The translations under genes were made by a program, and so were the position numbers. The notes beneath the pieces were generated by a model. That model was not told the origin of the DNA and made no database searches. It saw only the letters and a list, made by a program, of their open reading frames with translations. From contig JAFSIS010000030.1 of assembly GCA_017439665.1 (NCBI GenBank), positions 19,801 to 83,800 of the forward strand: a stretch of DNA of 64,000 nt. The letters run 5' to 3'. Position 1 is the stretch's first letter, and every line of letters begins with the position of its first letter. The stretch comes from Lachnospiraceae bacterium (GTDB taxonomy: Bacteria > Bacillota > Clostridia > Lachnospirales > Lachnospiraceae). Of this stretch, positions 1 to 9,471 are shown in pieces.

Positions 1-428
1 TTGTCTGCCCGATAGAGATAACCGGACAGGTTTTTTTCCTCTTTAACTGCCTTATTTCTATGGTTTCCAATGGCTTCGGTAATGGTATCAACTTCCCCCG
101 GAGCAAATCCACAGTCCACTAATATCGGTCCTGCCAGCTCTTTACTTGCCAAAGCATGATCTATACCATCCTCATATTCCTTCCATCTTCCGATATCGTG
201 TAAAAGTCCTGCTCCATAGATCCATTCCTTATGGACAGAAGGCAACGGTACAGGGTTCTCTGGCAACCCGTTTCCCTCCTCCAGATACAGGATCCAGGCC
301 AGGCGACAGACATCCAGAAAATGAACCAGATCGTGTCCGCAGAAAATTCTGTCTTCCTCTGCTTCTGCAATCTTTGCACAATAGCGGATATAATCAGGAT
401 GATGTAAAATCCGGTTGACTCGTTCCAT
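1..428 (-). CDS. HD-domain phosphohydrolase, C-terminus cut by window edge
   Basis: The frame is open from an ATG at 426-428 to the window start, so the 3' end lies outside. The visible 142 residues start MERVNRILHHPDYIRYC and show an HD-superfamily pattern: a first His in CGHDLVHFLDVCR, the HD pair in LLHDIGRWKEYEDG followed by DHA, a later GNHRN, and a final Asp in YRADK. The family hydrolyses phosphate esters, often of nucleotides. It starts 14 bp after folE ends on the same strand, so it is probably the last gene of the folC-folE transcript. The substrate cannot be told from sequence; a dihydroneopterin-phosphate step is only a guess from context. Confidence 0.8.
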   Translation of the reverse strand, partial: MERVNRILHHPDYIRYCAKIAEAEEDRIFCGHDLVHFLDVCRLAWILYLEEGNGLPENPVPLPSVHKEWIYGAGLLHDIGRWKEYEDGIDHALASKELAGPILVDCGFAPGEVDTITEAIGNHRNKAVKEEKNLSGYLYRAD

Positions 429-442
429 TTTCTCTCCTTTGC

Positions 443-1069
443 TCACCGCCCCAGCATCCGGTAAAAGTCATCCTGCAGTCTGGGCTCATCCGTAAAACAG
501 CCTCTGGTCACACAGGTAACCGTTTTGCTGCCCGGCTTTTTGATCCCCCTCATGGTCATACACATGTGTTCTGCTTCTACCATAACCATTACTCCCCGGG
601 GCTTAAGACACTCCATCAGAGCATCTGCAATCTGGGCAGACATTCTTTCCTGAAGCTGGGGCCTTTTGGCAAAAACCTCTACCAGACGGGCCAGCTTACT
701 TAACCCTGCCACCTCTCCCTTGGGAAGGTAAGCCAGATGCACCTTCCCAAAAAAAGGCAGTAAATGGTGCTCACACATGGAAAAAAAGGTAATATCCTTT
801 TCCAGGATGATATGATCATCCTCCACGGGAAAACGCTTTGCCAAATGCTGCCCCGGTAACTCCTCCATACCGGAAAATACCTCTTCATACATTCGGGCAA
901 TCCTGTCCGGCGTTTCCCGTAAGCCTTCCCGATTCAGATCTTCACCGATTCCTTCCAGGATCAGCCTGACCCCTTCTTTTATCTTCTCCTGATTAATCAT
1001 GGTTTCTCTCACTCTGTTTTCAGACATCTTCAACTTATTCAGTGCCTGTCCACAGACCTTTCCTTTCAT
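443..1069 (-). CDS. folE: GTP cyclohydrolase I
   Basis: Catalyses GTP to 7,8-dihydroneopterin triphosphate, the first step of folate synthesis. The zinc ligands are visible in MCEHHLLPF and the later CVTRG, and the KRPQLQERM substrate loop is present; the core matches the family length of about 185 residues. The ATG at 1067-1069 overlaps the folC stop (ATGA), arguing for translational coupling. It gives a 23-residue N-terminal extension compared with an alternative start at MINQEK (1000), which also has a purine-rich ribosome site, so the exact start is uncertain. Operon: folC, folE, HD hydrolase. Confidence 0.95.
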   Translation of the reverse strand: MKGKVCGQALNKLKMSENRVRETMINQEKIKEGVRLILEGIGEDLNREGLRETPDRIARMYEEVFSGMEELPGQHLAKRFPVEDDHIILEKDITFFSMCEHHLLPFFGKVHLAYLPKGEVAGLSKLARLVEVFAKRPQLQERMSAQIADALMECLKPRGVMVMVEAEHMCMTMRGIKKPGSKTVTCVTRGCFTDEPRLQDDFYRMLGR

Positions 1070-2364
1070 TTCTTCCGTCTGACCTCCACTGCCCGGATAC
1101 AGTCTCCCAGATAGGCCAGGGAGCCGAAGGCCACGATTACGGTATCCTTATCTGCCAGTAAAAAAGCCAGCTCCACTGCTTCCTCCACACTATCTGAGGC
1201 AGTCACCCTGGGATGTACCCTGGCCGCCAGCTCTGCCAGCTCCAAAGCCGGTAAAGCCCTGGGATTTCCTTTGGTGGAAACGGTAATGATGTGCTCCGCC
1301 AGAAAAGCTGTGTGAGCGATCACTTTTTCACACTCTTTGTCTCTAAACATTCCCATTATATATATAATTCGTTTGTTTGTAAAATAAAACTCCAGAGATT
1401 TTTTCAGCTCTAATGCCCCCGCCTCATTGTGGGCTCCATCCACCACAAAAACCGGCTTTTTACTAAGAATCTGGAAACGCCCTGGCCAGACCGCCTCTGC
1501 CATCCCCTTTAGCAGTGCTTTTTCAGAAACCGGATATCCCAGCCCTTCCAAAGCTTTTACTATTTCCAATACTACTGCTCCATTCACTGTCTGATACCGG
1601 CCAAGCAGGGAAATCTCTATATTCCTATAATTCCCATAGGAAAACTTTTGCCCCTGTAAGCTTTTACTCTGACCCTCTTTTATTTCTTCTTTTTCAACCT
1701 GATAAAAGGCTTTCACCCCACGCTGCCCGGCTATTTTTTCCAGCACGGCTGCTACTTCCTCCGGCTGAGGTGCTGAAACTACAACAGCCCCCTCCTTCAT
1801 AATTCCTGCCTTTTGGCTGGCAATCTCTTCCAGGGTATTTCCCAGAAAAGCCATATGGTCCATGCTGACAGGAGTAAATACACAAACCAAAGGCTCTTCG
1901 ATCACATTGGTAGCATCCAGCTCTCCCCCCATTCCGGTTTCCAAAACCACCAGTTCACACCGTTTTTCCCGAAACAGTAAAAAACTCATGGCTGTCTCCA
2001 TTTCAAAGGGTGTGGGATGAGGTAGTCCCTCTGCCCCCATGGCATCCGCCTCCACAGCCACCTGCTCTACCAGCCTGGCTGTCCGTGCCTTGGAAACAGG
2101 CTTTCCCTGAACCTGAAATCGCTCCCGGTATTCAAAAATAGTGGGGGACACATAAGCACCCACCTTATAGCCTGCCGCTTTTAATACAGAAGTCAGAAAA
2201 GCCAGTGTGGAACCCTTTCCATTGGTTCCGGCTATATGAATGACCTTCAATCCCTGATGAGGATTTCCCAATCGTTTTAATAATTCCTTTACATTTGACA
2301 GGCCAGGTACGATACCGTAGCCTGCTGCTCTTTCCATATATTCCATGGCTTCCTGATAGTTCAT
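1066..2364 (-). CDS. folC: Folylpolyglutamate/dihydrofolate synthase
   Basis: A 432-residue Mur-ligase-like ATP-dependent enzyme adding glutamate to dihydropteroate or folates. The P-loop reads GTNGKGST near residues 46-53, and the family motifs [12 protein letters not shown] and VDGAHNEAG are visible. The length is normal. It is the first gene of the folate cluster; its stop overlaps the folE start. Upstream (2365-2455) is a short divergent intergenic region with no folate-riboswitch-like structure that I can see. Confidence 0.95.
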   Translation of the reverse strand: MNYQEAMEYMERAAGYGIVPGLSNVKELLKRLGNPHQGLKVIHIAGTNGKGSTLAFLTSVLKAAGYKVGAYVSPTIFEYRERFQVQGKPVSKARTARLVEQVAVEADAMGAEGLPHPTPFEMETAMSFLLFREKRCELVVLETGMGGELDATNVIEEPLVCVFTPVSMDHMAFLGNTLEEIASQKAGIMKEGAVVVSAPQPEEVAAVLEKIAGQRGVKAFYQVEKEEIKEGQSKSLQGQKFSYGNYRNIEISLLGRYQTVNGAVVLEIVKALEGLGYPVSEKALLKGMAEAVWPGRFQILSKKPVFVVDGAHNEAGALELKKSLEFYFTNKRIIYIMGMFRDKECEKVIAHTAFLAEHIITVSTKGNPRALPALELAELAARVHPRVTASDSVEEAVELAFLLADKDTVIVAFGSLAYLGDCIRAVEVRRKK

Positions 2365-2455
2365 CCTTATTTCCTCTTCCTTCTATCTGTTCAACATCCA
2401 TTTCTACAGTACAACTACATGAATAAGCCTTCCTCTGTAAGGCTATACTGTAAGT

Positions 2456-2851
2456 ATGATAACGAAACTGATCAAAAACTTTTTTTACTGCGGTGTTACC
2501 GGCTGGTTTACAGAAATCCTGTTCACTGCCTTTCAAAGCTTTCGCCGTCGCGACTGGCGGCTGATCGGCCAGACCTCTGTCTGGATGTTCCCTATTTATG
2601 GAATGGGCTGTCTTCTGCTCTTTCCTTACCGGCTGTTAAAAAACCATTCCACACTGGTAAGAGGAGTTTCCTATACCCTTGCCATTTTTACCGGTGAATA
2701 TTTAAGCGGGCGCCTGTTGACCCGCTTTCATGCCTGCCCCTGGGATTACTCCTCCAGCCGCTTTAACCTGCACAGGGTAATCCGTCTGGACTATGCTCCC
2801 GGCTGGTTCCTTCTGGGTCTTTTTCTGGAAAGATTTCACAGGCAGGAATAA
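2456..2851 (+). CDS. Small membrane protein, CmpB-type putative ABC permease family (PF06541-like)
   Basis: A 131-residue protein with about four hydrophobic segments. It matches the N-terminal GW-x2-E segment (GWFTEI), a PIYGMG turn, an EYLSGRLL helix, a W-DYS motif (CPWDYSSSRFN) and a following R-L-D stretch, the layout I associate with PF06541 ('putative ABC transporter type IV'). Two other proteins here share the W-DYS-x2-PFN signature (6720-7700 and prophage 44902-45339). There is no Shine-Dalgarno before the ATG, but TATACT lies only about 10 bases upstream, so translation may be leaderless or start further in. The biochemical role is unknown. Confidence 0.75.
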   Translation: MITKLIKNFFYCGVTGWFTEILFTAFQSFRRRDWRLIGQTSVWMFPIYGMGCLLLFPYRLLKNHSTLVRGVSYTLAIFTGEYLSGRLLTRFHACPWDYSSSRFNLHRVIRLDYAPGWFLLGLFLERFHRQE

Positions 2852-2935
2852 GAAAGCTGCCGCAAAGCCTCTGCATACGCTCTTTACGACAGCCCTTTTG
2901 CCCTCTATCCTTCCTTCTTTTCGTGAAATCTGCCC

Positions 2936-3319
2936 TTACAGCTTCTCCAGATCCTCTGCCTCATCAATTATCCCGCTTCCGATATCCAGTGTAGTCAGGG
3001 TTCTTCTCTTGATCCTGGCTGCCTCTGATGCCTCAAGAATAAAATCCTTTACCTCTTTGGCATGGCGGATATGCTCGATAAGAAGTGTAGGATTAGTGGT
3101 GTCCCCAGTGTGGCAGACTACCGTACCCAGGCCGAACAACCTCTCTGCAAGGGAAATCCTAAGCTCCACATCCTGCACCTTATACATATAGCAGTCGTTT
3201 TCTGTGGTTCTTAAAAGACCGCTGTTAATGGTAATCATATCCTCCTTCACACTATATTGGGTAAAGGTCCAGGGAAGTCCGAAAAACAATATTCTCTTTC
3301 TCTCTATAAATTCAGCCAT
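2936..3319 (-). CDS. PH domain-containing protein (bPH2-like)
   Basis: The start is ATG 3317-3319 (MAEFIERKRILFFGLPW), chosen because GGAGGG lies 8 bases upstream; a longer in-frame ORF reaches 3388 but has no ribosome site. The 127 residues carry a bacterial PH-like (YdbS/bPH2) pattern: a short leader, then ITINSGLLRTTENDCYMYKV and DVELRISLAERLFGLGTV, then TLLIEHIRHAKEVKDFI. No transmembrane helix is visible, unlike many YdbS proteins. Function unknown; convergent with the upstream membrane-protein gene. Confidence 0.75.
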   Translation of the reverse strand: MAEFIERKRILFFGLPWTFTQYSVKEDMITINSGLLRTTENDCYMYKVQDVELRISLAERLFGLGTVVCHTGDTTNPTLLIEHIRHAKEVKDFILEASEAARIKRRTLTTLDIGSGIIDEAEDLEKL

Positions 3320-3430
3320 AATCAGCCCTCCATTCTGTATGCAGATTTCCTGCCCTGATCCATTTAAGTTTTTTCCATTGTACTCCATTCCTCCGGCTAA
3401 TGCAAGATTCAGAACCTCAGTAACTTTCCA

Positions 3431-3459
3431 TTGAAAGTACAGGGCCTTTATGCTAGAAT
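3431..3459 (+). promoter_or_regulatory. Sigma-A promoter for the nitroreductase gene
   Basis: TTGAAA at 3431-3436, a 17-base spacer, and TAGAAT at 3454-3459, ending 30 bases before the ATG at 3490. GGGGAGG lies in the leader just before the start codon. Confidence 0.7.
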
Positions 3460-3489
3460 AGTAACAGTCTAAACAAAGGGGAGGTTATT

Positions 3490-4032
3490 ATGACTGCAAA
3501 AGAATGTATTTTAACCAGAAGAAGTGTTCGTAAATTTAAGGATACACCTGTAGATCATGCACTTTTGGAAGAAATTATTGAAACAGCATCCTATTCACCC
3601 AGCTGGAAGCATACCCAGATTACCCGTTACATAGCTATTGAAGGGGAAACCAAGGACCGAATCTGTAAGGAATGCTATGAGGCATGGCCCAATAATTCTG
3701 TTATTACTGCCGGTGCACCCGTTTTAATGGCACTTTGTATGGTGACCAAACGCAGTGGCTTTGAACGTGATGGTTCCTATTCCACCTGGAGAGAAGATGG
3801 CTGGCAGATGTTCGATGTGGGTATTTCCTGCCAGAGCTTTTCCCTTGCCTGCCATGAAAAGGGTCTTGGTTCTGTTGTTCTCGGTATTTTTGACCAGCAG
3901 AAGGTTACTGATATCTTAGGTATTCCCGAAGGACAGGAGCTTGTTGCTTTAATGCCCGTTGGCTATCCTGATGAAGAGCCCAAGTGTCCTAAGAGAAAAC
4001 CTGTTGAAGATTTATTATCCTATAGAAATTAA
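3490..4032 (+). CDS. Nitroreductase family flavoprotein
   Basis: 180 residues, a short member of the FMN-dependent nitroreductase fold. The N-terminal RRSVRKF motif (phosphate/FMN binding), an SPSWKHTQ segment in place of the common SP-S-N-xQ FMN loop, and the C-terminal GIPEGQELVALMPVGYP motif are visible. It probably reduces quinones, nitro compounds or flavin-linked substrates with NAD(P)H in the cytoplasm. It has its own promoter and an AGGGGAGG ribosome site, and is followed by a hairpin before pyrB. The physiological substrate is unknown. Confidence 0.88.
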   Translation: MTAKECILTRRSVRKFKDTPVDHALLEEIIETASYSPSWKHTQITRYIAIEGETKDRICKECYEAWPNNSVITAGAPVLMALCMVTKRSGFERDGSYSTWREDGWQMFDVGISCQSFSLACHEKGLGSVVLGIFDQQKVTDILGIPEGQELVALMPVGYPDEEPKCPKRKPVEDLLSYRN

Positions 4033-4039
4033 ACCATAT

Positions 4040-4062
4040 AGCTGTCACATTTTGTGGCAGCT
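4040..4062 (+). terminator. Hairpin between nitroreductase and pyrB (terminator or attenuator)
   Basis: AGCTGTCACA pairs with TGTGGCAGCT across a 3-base loop (ten pairs, one T-G), followed by a weak T-rich stretch (ACTTCTTT). It ends the nitroreductase transcript or attenuates pyrB. Confidence 0.5.
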
Positions 4063-4119
4063 ACTTCTTTGCGTATTTTCTGCTTTGATTATTCAAAACC
4101 CATAAAAAGGAGGTAATCT

Positions 4120-5031
4120 ATGAGACATTTAATGACCCCACTGGATTTTAGCGTAGAGGAATTGGAACGCCTCTTCGACCTGGCTGCTGACATTGAGCGT
4201 GAGCCATCCAAATATGCCCATGCCTGCGACGGAAAAATCCTCGCCACCTGCTTTTATGAACCCAGTACCCGAACTCGTTTAAGCTTTGAATCTGCCATGA
4301 TTCAGCTTGGAGGACAGGTTCTTGGCTTCTCCGATGCCGGCTCATCCTCTGCCACAAAGGGAGAAAGCGTATCCGACACCATTCGGATGATCTCCTGCTA
4401 TTCACATATCTGTGCCATGCGCCATCCTAAAGAGGGATCCGCTATGGTTGCTTCCATGGCAGCTTCCATCCCTGTGATCAATGCCGGTGATGGCGGTCAT
4501 CAGCATCCCACCCAGACCTTGACGGATCTGCTCACCATCCGTTCCCTGAAAGGCCGTCTGGACAACTTCACTATCGGTCTTTGCGGTGATCTGAAATTCG
4601 GCAGAACCGTACACTCCCTGATCAATGCTCTTGTGCGGTATGATAATGTGAAATTCATCTTTATTTCTCCTGAAGAGCTGAAGGTTCCCGACTATATTAT
4701 TGAAATGCTTAAGGAAAAAAACATTCCCTTTGAAGAAGTGATCCGTCTGGAGGATGTGATGCCCTCTCTGGACCTTCTTTACATGACCCGTGTTCAAAGA
4801 GAACGTTTCTTTAACGAGCAGGACTACGTGAGACTGAAGGATTTCTATATTTTAAATAAAGAAAAAATGGATCTGGCAAAGGAGGATATGCTGGTGCTCC
4901 ATCCCCTTCCCCGTGTGAACGAAATTTCCGTAGAAGTAGATGAAGATCCCAGGGCAGCCTATTTCCGTCAGGTACAATATGGTGTATATGTCCGTATGGC
5001 CCTGATCCTCACTCTGTTGGAGTTGGCTTAA
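4120..5031 (+). CDS. pyrB: Aspartate carbamoyltransferase catalytic subunit
   Basis: Condenses carbamoyl phosphate and L-aspartate in pyrimidine synthesis. The carbamoyl-phosphate motif STRTRLSFE, the [12 protein letters not shown] motif and the C-terminal [10 protein letters not shown] are intact in 303 residues, the normal length. The start has AAAAAGGAGG upstream. It is followed after 102 bases by pyrI, so this is the two-subunit allosteric (E. coli-type) enzyme rather than the lone B. subtilis form. A small hairpin (TCACAAG/CTTGTGA, 5049-5067) sits between the genes. Confidence 0.97.
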   Translation: MRHLMTPLDFSVEELERLFDLAADIEREPSKYAHACDGKILATCFYEPSTRTRLSFESAMIQLGGQVLGFSDAGSSSATKGESVSDTIRMISCYSHICAMRHPKEGSAMVASMAASIPVINAGDGGHQHPTQTLTDLLTIRSLKGRLDNFTIGLCGDLKFGRTVHSLINALVRYDNVKFIFISPEELKVPDYIIEMLKEKNIPFEEVIRLEDVMPSLDLLYMTRVQRERFFNEQDYVRLKDFYILNKEKMDLAKEDMLVLHPLPRVNEISVEVDEDPRAAYFRQVQYGVYVRMALILTLLELA

Positions 5032-5133
5032 TCTCTGGAACACCAGCATCACAAGCCATACTTGTGACACTGCTTAAATTAAGAAAGGGAAAAATTTCTG
5101 ATTTTTCACACTACTACCTGAAAGGAGCAAATC

Positions 5134-5574
5134 ATGTTAAATATCGGAAAAATTGAAGAGGGCTTTGTACTGGACCACATTCCTGCCGGCAAAAGTCTTT
5201 CCATCTACCATCATTTGCAGCTGGATAAACTGGATTGTACCGTCGCCATCATTAAAAATGCCAAAAGCAGTAAAATGGGAAAAAAGGATCTGTTAAAGGT
5301 AGAATGCGATATTGAAAAAATGAATATGGACGTCCTGGCCGTTATCGACCACAACATTACCGTCAATGTCATTAAAAACGGAGAAATTGTAGAGAAAAAA
5401 GGGCTGGTTCTTCCTAAAGAAATTAAAAATGTAATGAAGTGTAAAAATCCCCGCTGCATTACCTCCATCGAACAGGAACTTCCCCATATCTTCACCCTTG
5501 CCGATGAAAAGAAAGAAGTTTATCGCTGCAAATACTGTGAGGAGAAATTCGATAAACATTCACTGATTATCTAA
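5134..5574 (+). CDS. pyrI: Aspartate carbamoyltransferase regulatory subunit
   Basis: 146 residues. The N-terminal allosteric domain carries DHIPAGKSLSIYHHL (nucleotide binding); the C-terminal zinc domain has four Cys in CKNPRC and CKYCE. It binds CTP/ATP and the catalytic trimers. The start has GAAAGGAG upstream. Last gene of the pyrBI pair, before a long bidirectional hairpin. Confidence 0.96.
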   Translation: MLNIGKIEEGFVLDHIPAGKSLSIYHHLQLDKLDCTVAIIKNAKSSKMGKKDLLKVECDIEKMNMDVLAVIDHNITVNVIKNGEIVEKKGLVLPKEIKNVMKCKNPRCITSIEQELPHIFTLADEKKEVYRCKYCEEKFDKHSLII

Positions 5575-5586
5575 GAAAAAAGGGCT

Positions 5587-5755
5587 GTTGCAGAATTCTT
5601 TCATCAGCTTACTGTTATCCTTTGTTCGCTTGTTGCTACGGACATTGTAGCCAAATATCGGACTAAAAGAACACTGATTAAATCAGCCTTTCCCTAACTA
5701 TTCAAGACAGGCTCGAAAATCCTTCGGATTTCCTTGCTATGGAAATCCATCCAAT
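5587..5755. repeat. Intergenic repeat element, copy 1
   Basis: This gene-free stretch shares blocks with 39565-39700 and 23301-23317. Examples are CAGCTTACTGTTATCC (compare GAGCTTACTGTTTATCC near 39645), the palindrome-containing AACACTGATTAAATCAG at 5670-5686 (identical at 23301-23317), and GGCTCGAAAATCC...ATCCATCCAATAGAAAT at 5710-5760 (present inverted at 39566-39596 without the middle 20-odd bases). It looks like a degenerate dispersed element (MITE- or REP-like) with no coding potential. Confidence 0.55.
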
Positions 5756-5816
5756 AGAAATAGAGAAAAACAGTCCTTTGAAAGCAAGCTTTCAGGGACT
5801 GTTTTTCTCTATTTCT
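5756..5816. terminator. Long bidirectional terminator between pyrI and the metal exporter
   Basis: A 21-bp perfect inverted repeat (5756-5776 against 5796-5816, containing runs of A and T) encloses a second hairpin TGAAAGC/GCTTTCA. The A/T runs make it an intrinsic terminator in both directions for two convergent genes. Confidence 0.85.
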
Positions 5817-5830
5817 GCTGTCCTGAATAA

Positions 5831-6691
5831 TTAGAGTAGATTTAACACTCCTCCTGCTACTACTCCGATAAGGTAAAGCAGGCCGATGATCTTCATGCTC
5901 TCCTTCTTACTTTCGTTAACCCGAAGGAGGACCATTATTCCCACTCCGGCCCCCACTAAAAGTCCGGCCATCATGGTTCCGTAGCCTATGGTTCCCGACA
6001 AATACATTTCCGTGATCACAATGGAGGCCGCACAGTTGGGAATCAGACCGATGATACCGGCCAGAAGAGGCCCTGCCACAGGCTGACTTAAGGCTTCCCA
6101 GAACAGGCTGTCTTCGCCAAGAACCTCGATTCCCAGATTCAACAATATGGTGATCAGAAAGACAAAGAGAAAAATACTCACTGTATGACGGAGGGCCGAT
6201 TTAAAAATTCCATCCTCACAGTGACAGTGTTCATGCTCACACATACCGTGAATTTTCAGTTCTTCTTCTTTTTTTCTGCGAAGACGAAGGATAATATCCA
6301 CCAGAAAACCTGCCAGCATACCGATTCCTGCCTTTAGAGCAAGGGTTTTTGCAATGGTTCCTGCAGGTACTGAGCTGGAGATCATGATCGGCAGCATCTC
6401 ATCGGAAGTGGACAGATAGATCGCCAGCAAAGTTCCCAAAGTGATCATTCTTCCCGCATATAAGCTTGAAGCTGCTGCGGACATTCCGCATTGCGGCAGC
6501 AAGCCGGCTACTGCTCCTGCAAAAGGTCCTACCTTTCCTGCTCCAGTTAGGATCTTCCGGATACCATCACCCGTCTTATGCTCTACGTACTCCATCAGCA
6601 AATAGGTGAAAAATAAAAATGGGATCAATACAATACTGTGCTCAATTGCGTGCTCGATCGAATGTTCAATGATATGCCAAAACTGTTCCAA
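5831..6691 (-). CDS. Putative 10-TM heavy-metal/manganese exporter (PF11449-like)
   Basis: 286 residues with many transmembrane helices. It contains an internal duplication: GLLPQCGMSAAASSLY near residue 63 and GLIPNCAASIVITEMY near residue 218, each followed by a G-rich helix. The N-terminus is His-rich (IIEHSIEHAIEHSI) and a cytoplasmic loop holds CEHEHCHCED, both plausible metal sites. This layout fits the 'putative manganese transporter / 10TM heavy-metal exporter' family. The start is 28 bases downstream of the gene at 6720 on the same strand. Confidence 0.75.
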   Translation of the reverse strand: MEQFWHIIEHSIEHAIEHSIVLIPFLFFTYLLMEYVEHKTGDGIRKILTGAGKVGPFAGAVAGLLPQCGMSAAASSLYAGRMITLGTLLAIYLSTSDEMLPIMISSSVPAGTIAKTLALKAGIGMLAGFLVDIILRLRRKKEEELKIHGMCEHEHCHCEDGIFKSALRHTVSIFLFVFLITILLNLGIEVLGEDSLFWEALSQPVAGPLLAGIIGLIPNCAASIVITEMYLSGTIGYGTMMAGLLVGAGVGIMVLLRVNESKKESMKIIGLLYLIGVVAGGVLNLL

Positions 6692-6719
6692 TGGTCTTTC
6701 TCCTCATTATCTTGCAAAA

Positions 6720-7700
6720 CTACTTCTTTTTCTTATACTCTTCCAGAGCTTCCTTCAATTCTTCTAAAGCGTCTTTAAACCGCTCTGATCTTAAGCTGGG
6801 ATTTCCTTTCAGAATAGAAGCCATTAAACGATTCTGCTTATGGGAAAGCCGGAATCGGTTTTCCTTCTGGAAATGGAATTTTTCCTTCAGCTCCTGTAAC
6901 TCTTCCCTCACATCCTCAGAAAGCTCGCCAAGAGACAGTCTTTCCTTAAACCGTCCCAGCTTTTCCTCCATCCGCCTGTTCAGTTCCTCCATACGGATTT
7001 CCACGTAGTCAGACAGTTCCTCTACCTTAGCCTCCATCTGGCTGGCAAATGCTCCTGCTCTTGCCTCCCTTTCCTGTCTGCGTTCTTCTTTCTCCTGCTC
7101 ACTTATGGCAATAAGCACATCTACACGCTTCTGTAAACGCTCCGCTTCCCTCCTGGCCTCTTCCATAGCGATCAGCACATCGCGCAGATCCAGAGCTGCC
7201 TTGAAGGACAGGGTAAAATCCACTACAATAGCCAGGACAAGCAGCATGGTGCTCAGAGTAAGTATTCCTTCCGGAATAGCCAGAACAACGCTTTCTATGG
7301 GCTGATGGATCAGCCTGGTCATGAAAATCGTCAGCCCTCCCCAGGCCAGGGAAGAGCTTAAACAAATATGTCCTTTATAATTAAAGGGTTGGTCAGAATA
7401 ATCCCAGTAACGCACCTTAAAGAGGGCCTCCATGGCCGCTCCGGTAAAGTATTCCAGCACCGTTGCTCCAATACAGCCTGCAATATAGGTAAGCAGCAGA
7501 TTATCTCTGACCGGTGCCGATACGATCAGCATCATCAAAGCACCCGTTCCATACAGAGGCAGAAACGGCCCCCGCATAAAACCGCGGTTGATCGGATGTC
7601 CTTCCTTCAGACTTACATATGAAGACTCAAAGCACCAGCCGAAAAAGCAATAAAAAAAGAAGAAAAACAACCATTGTATCCATGTGTAATTCAGGTCCAT
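6720..7700 (-). CDS. CmpB-type membrane protein with C-terminal coiled coil (PF06541-like)
   Basis: 326 residues. The first half is a four- to five-helix membrane domain with the signature GW-x2-E (FGWCFESSY), PLYGTGA, EYFTGA and YWDYSDQPFNYKGHICL, shared with two other proteins here. The second half (from about residue 185) is a long charged coiled coil rich in E, R and K. GGAGAAATACAT precedes the ATG. Co-transcribed with the metal exporter. Function unknown; the fusion suggests a membrane-anchored scaffold. Confidence 0.75.
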   Translation of the reverse strand: MDLNYTWIQWLFFFFFYCFFGWCFESSYVSLKEGHPINRGFMRGPFLPLYGTGALMMLIVSAPVRDNLLLTYIAGCIGATVLEYFTGAAMEALFKVRYWDYSDQPFNYKGHICLSSSLAWGGLTIFMTRLIHQPIESVVLAIPEGILTLSTMLLVLAIVVDFTLSFKAALDLRDVLIAMEEARREAERLQKRVDVLIAISEQEKEERRQEREARAGAFASQMEAKVEELSDYVEIRMEELNRRMEEKLGRFKERLSLGELSEDVREELQELKEKFHFQKENRFRLSHKQNRLMASILKGNPSLRSERFKDALEELKEALEEYKKKK

Positions 7701-7744
7701 ATGTATTTCTCCTGCTTCCTCTTTCGTCGGCCTTTGTAATAGGG

Positions 7745-8506
7745 CTATTGATATACACTTACTTTAAAAGAAAATTTCCCTTTTTTCGTCTCATAGGCCA
7801 GTCCATCAAACTGAAATTTCCCATGGCCCCGCACACTGACAATATCACCGGCCTTCAATGGATAGCTGCTATTTTCACAAAGCCGGCTATTCACATAGAT
7901 TTTTTTTGCCTGAAACAATTCCAGGCTTTTGCTGCGGGAAAAATGATACAGCTTTGCCACAATTCCATCCAGTCTTGCCGATGAAGCCAGGATATTTTCT
8001 TCCCGCATTTCTCTCTGCAGCAGATTCCCCGGTGTTTCTACCTGACAGACCTTTACCGGATTTCTCCCCACCTGATTGAGCTCTGCTTCCACGAAAGGAG
8101 CTATCCTTTTAAGGCAAAACAGCCAGGCCTGTTTCTCCTGGATAAAAATATCTCCCAGGTTCTCTCTTTCTATGCCAAGATTCATCAGAGCCCCCAGATA
8201 ATCTCTGTGACTGAGTTCTCTGGCAAATTTTTCTGCCAGGGGCTCAATCAAAAGACAGGCAATGGGAAATTCCTCCTCATAGCCCAACTGTTCAGGATTT
8301 CCGAATCTGAGTACCTTACGGTCACATTCTGCAGTACCGCCAAAAAAAGTCATTCCTGCATACCGCAGCCTCACTTCCATAGAAAGGCACAGATCAATCT
8401 GGGGCAGGGCCAGAAAGTCTGTAAAGGTATAGACATTCTGGCTATAAGAACGTTCTGCCAGCTCCTGGATTCGTTTCTGTAAAAGTAAATCTTCCTTATC
8501 CATCAT
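7745..8506 (-). CDS. ylmH: YlmH-like S4-domain RNA-binding protein
   Basis: 253 residues. The C-terminal S4 domain is recognisable (ARLDGIVAKLYHFSRSKS, then IYVNSRL and GDIVSVRGHGKF), with the YlmH N-terminal domain before it. Family members sit beside cell-division genes in other Firmicutes and act on stalled ribosomes; here it lies beside two GTPases instead. The ATG overlaps the stop of the upstream gene (8503). Confidence 0.85.
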   Translation of the reverse strand: MMDKEDLLLQKRIQELAERSYSQNVYTFTDFLALPQIDLCLSMEVRLRYAGMTFFGGTAECDRKVLRFGNPEQLGYEEEFPIACLLIEPLAEKFARELSHRDYLGALMNLGIERENLGDIFIQEKQAWLFCLKRIAPFVEAELNQVGRNPVKVCQVETPGNLLQREMREENILASSARLDGIVAKLYHFSRSKSLELFQAKKIYVNSRLCENSSYPLKAGDIVSVRGHGKFQFDGLAYETKKGKFSFKVSVYQ

Positions 8507-9456
8507 GTAAAGCTGATAATGGGCTCATCGGGTTCTGCCGTCTCTTCCACCTGCAGGGCATGAAGAACCGGTCCCTCTCCCTCATAATCCGGCCAGTATT
8601 CTCTGGCAATTTTAGCGGTCACCTTAATCCAGCTTTTTTCCTTAAGCTGATCTACAGCCTCATATTCACAGGCGAAGCCCAAAAAAGCCATATCATCTGC
8701 ACAACAGGTCATGGCCAGCCTTCCCGGAACAAAGTATTCCCTGGGGAAGGATTTAGGCTTAAGCACCTGTGCGACAAAGCTGACCACTTTTCCCTCATAC
8801 CGTTCCAGATGGTCCAGGCTGTCCAGATACCAGACTCCAAAGCCCAGATCATCCAGATCGATCACCGACTGATTGATATCGTAGGGAAGCTCTTCCTCCA
8901 GCAGCTCACTGATCTCTCCATTGGCATCCTCAAATACGATCTCCGCCCTCTGGTTCACCGCCTTTACATTACGCTTATAATTGCTCAGTTCCTTAATCCC
9001 GTCACAGCGATTAAAAATGATCAGTTCTGAGTTCCTTACCATCTCTGCCACCATGGACTTCATGTTGGTATAGTACATAGGAAAGCTTCTGGCATCAATA
9101 TTGGTGATCTGCTGTTCTACACTCCAATGCTTTGGCAGAACCATATCCTTCATATTCCACATGCCATTATACTCGATAATGATTCTTTCCGGACGGTATT
9201 TCTGCTCCAGCTCCATCAGATTCACAGGATTAAAATCCTCTTCCTCTTCGATCACTTCCATAAAGGTTTTTGTCTGCTTAAGAAGGGATGCATCATAATC
9301 GATTTCCCCCTCCTCACAGACTAAAAGCAGGGTCTTTCCCTTACTCCTGAAATAGGGCTGGCTTAAGGTAAAGGTAATAAATTCTGTTTTTCCGCTCTCC
9401 AAAAACCCGTTGATCAGATAAACGGGCGTGATCTTTGCTTCTTTTTTACTCAACAC
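8503..9456 (-). CDS. CobW/P47K-type GTPase with C-terminal TIGR03943-like domain
   Basis: 317 residues. The N-terminus is a G3E GTPase with Walker A GFLESGKTEF (Glu replaces the usual Gly/Ala), a Walker B-like RIIIEYNG and an NRCD guanine motif in place of NKxD. The CxCC metal motif is not visible. The C-terminal third (EGKVVSFVAQV..., GRLAMTCCADD) resembles the TIGR03943/DUF1980 family that neighbours permeases of the same set. Immediately downstream of the zinc-type CobW at 9472; the two probably work together in metal delivery. Confidence 0.75.
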   Translation of the reverse strand: MLSKKEAKITPVYLINGFLESGKTEFITFTLSQPYFRSKGKTLLLVCEEGEIDYDASLLKQTKTFMEVIEEEEDFNPVNLMELEQKYRPERIIIEYNGMWNMKDMVLPKHWSVEQQITNIDARSFPMYYTNMKSMVAEMVRNSELIIFNRCDGIKELSNYKRNVKAVNQRAEIVFEDANGEISELLEEELPYDINQSVIDLDDLGFGVWYLDSLDHLERYEGKVVSFVAQVLKPKSFPREYFVPGRLAMTCCADDMAFLGFACEYEAVDQLKEKSWIKVTAKIAREYWPDYEGEGPVLHALQVEETAEPDEPIISFT

Positions 9457-9471
9457 CGAAACTCTCTCCTT

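Noticed and set aside
2365..2455. Folate riboswitch upstream of folC
   Set aside because: The region is short and has no matching conserved core.
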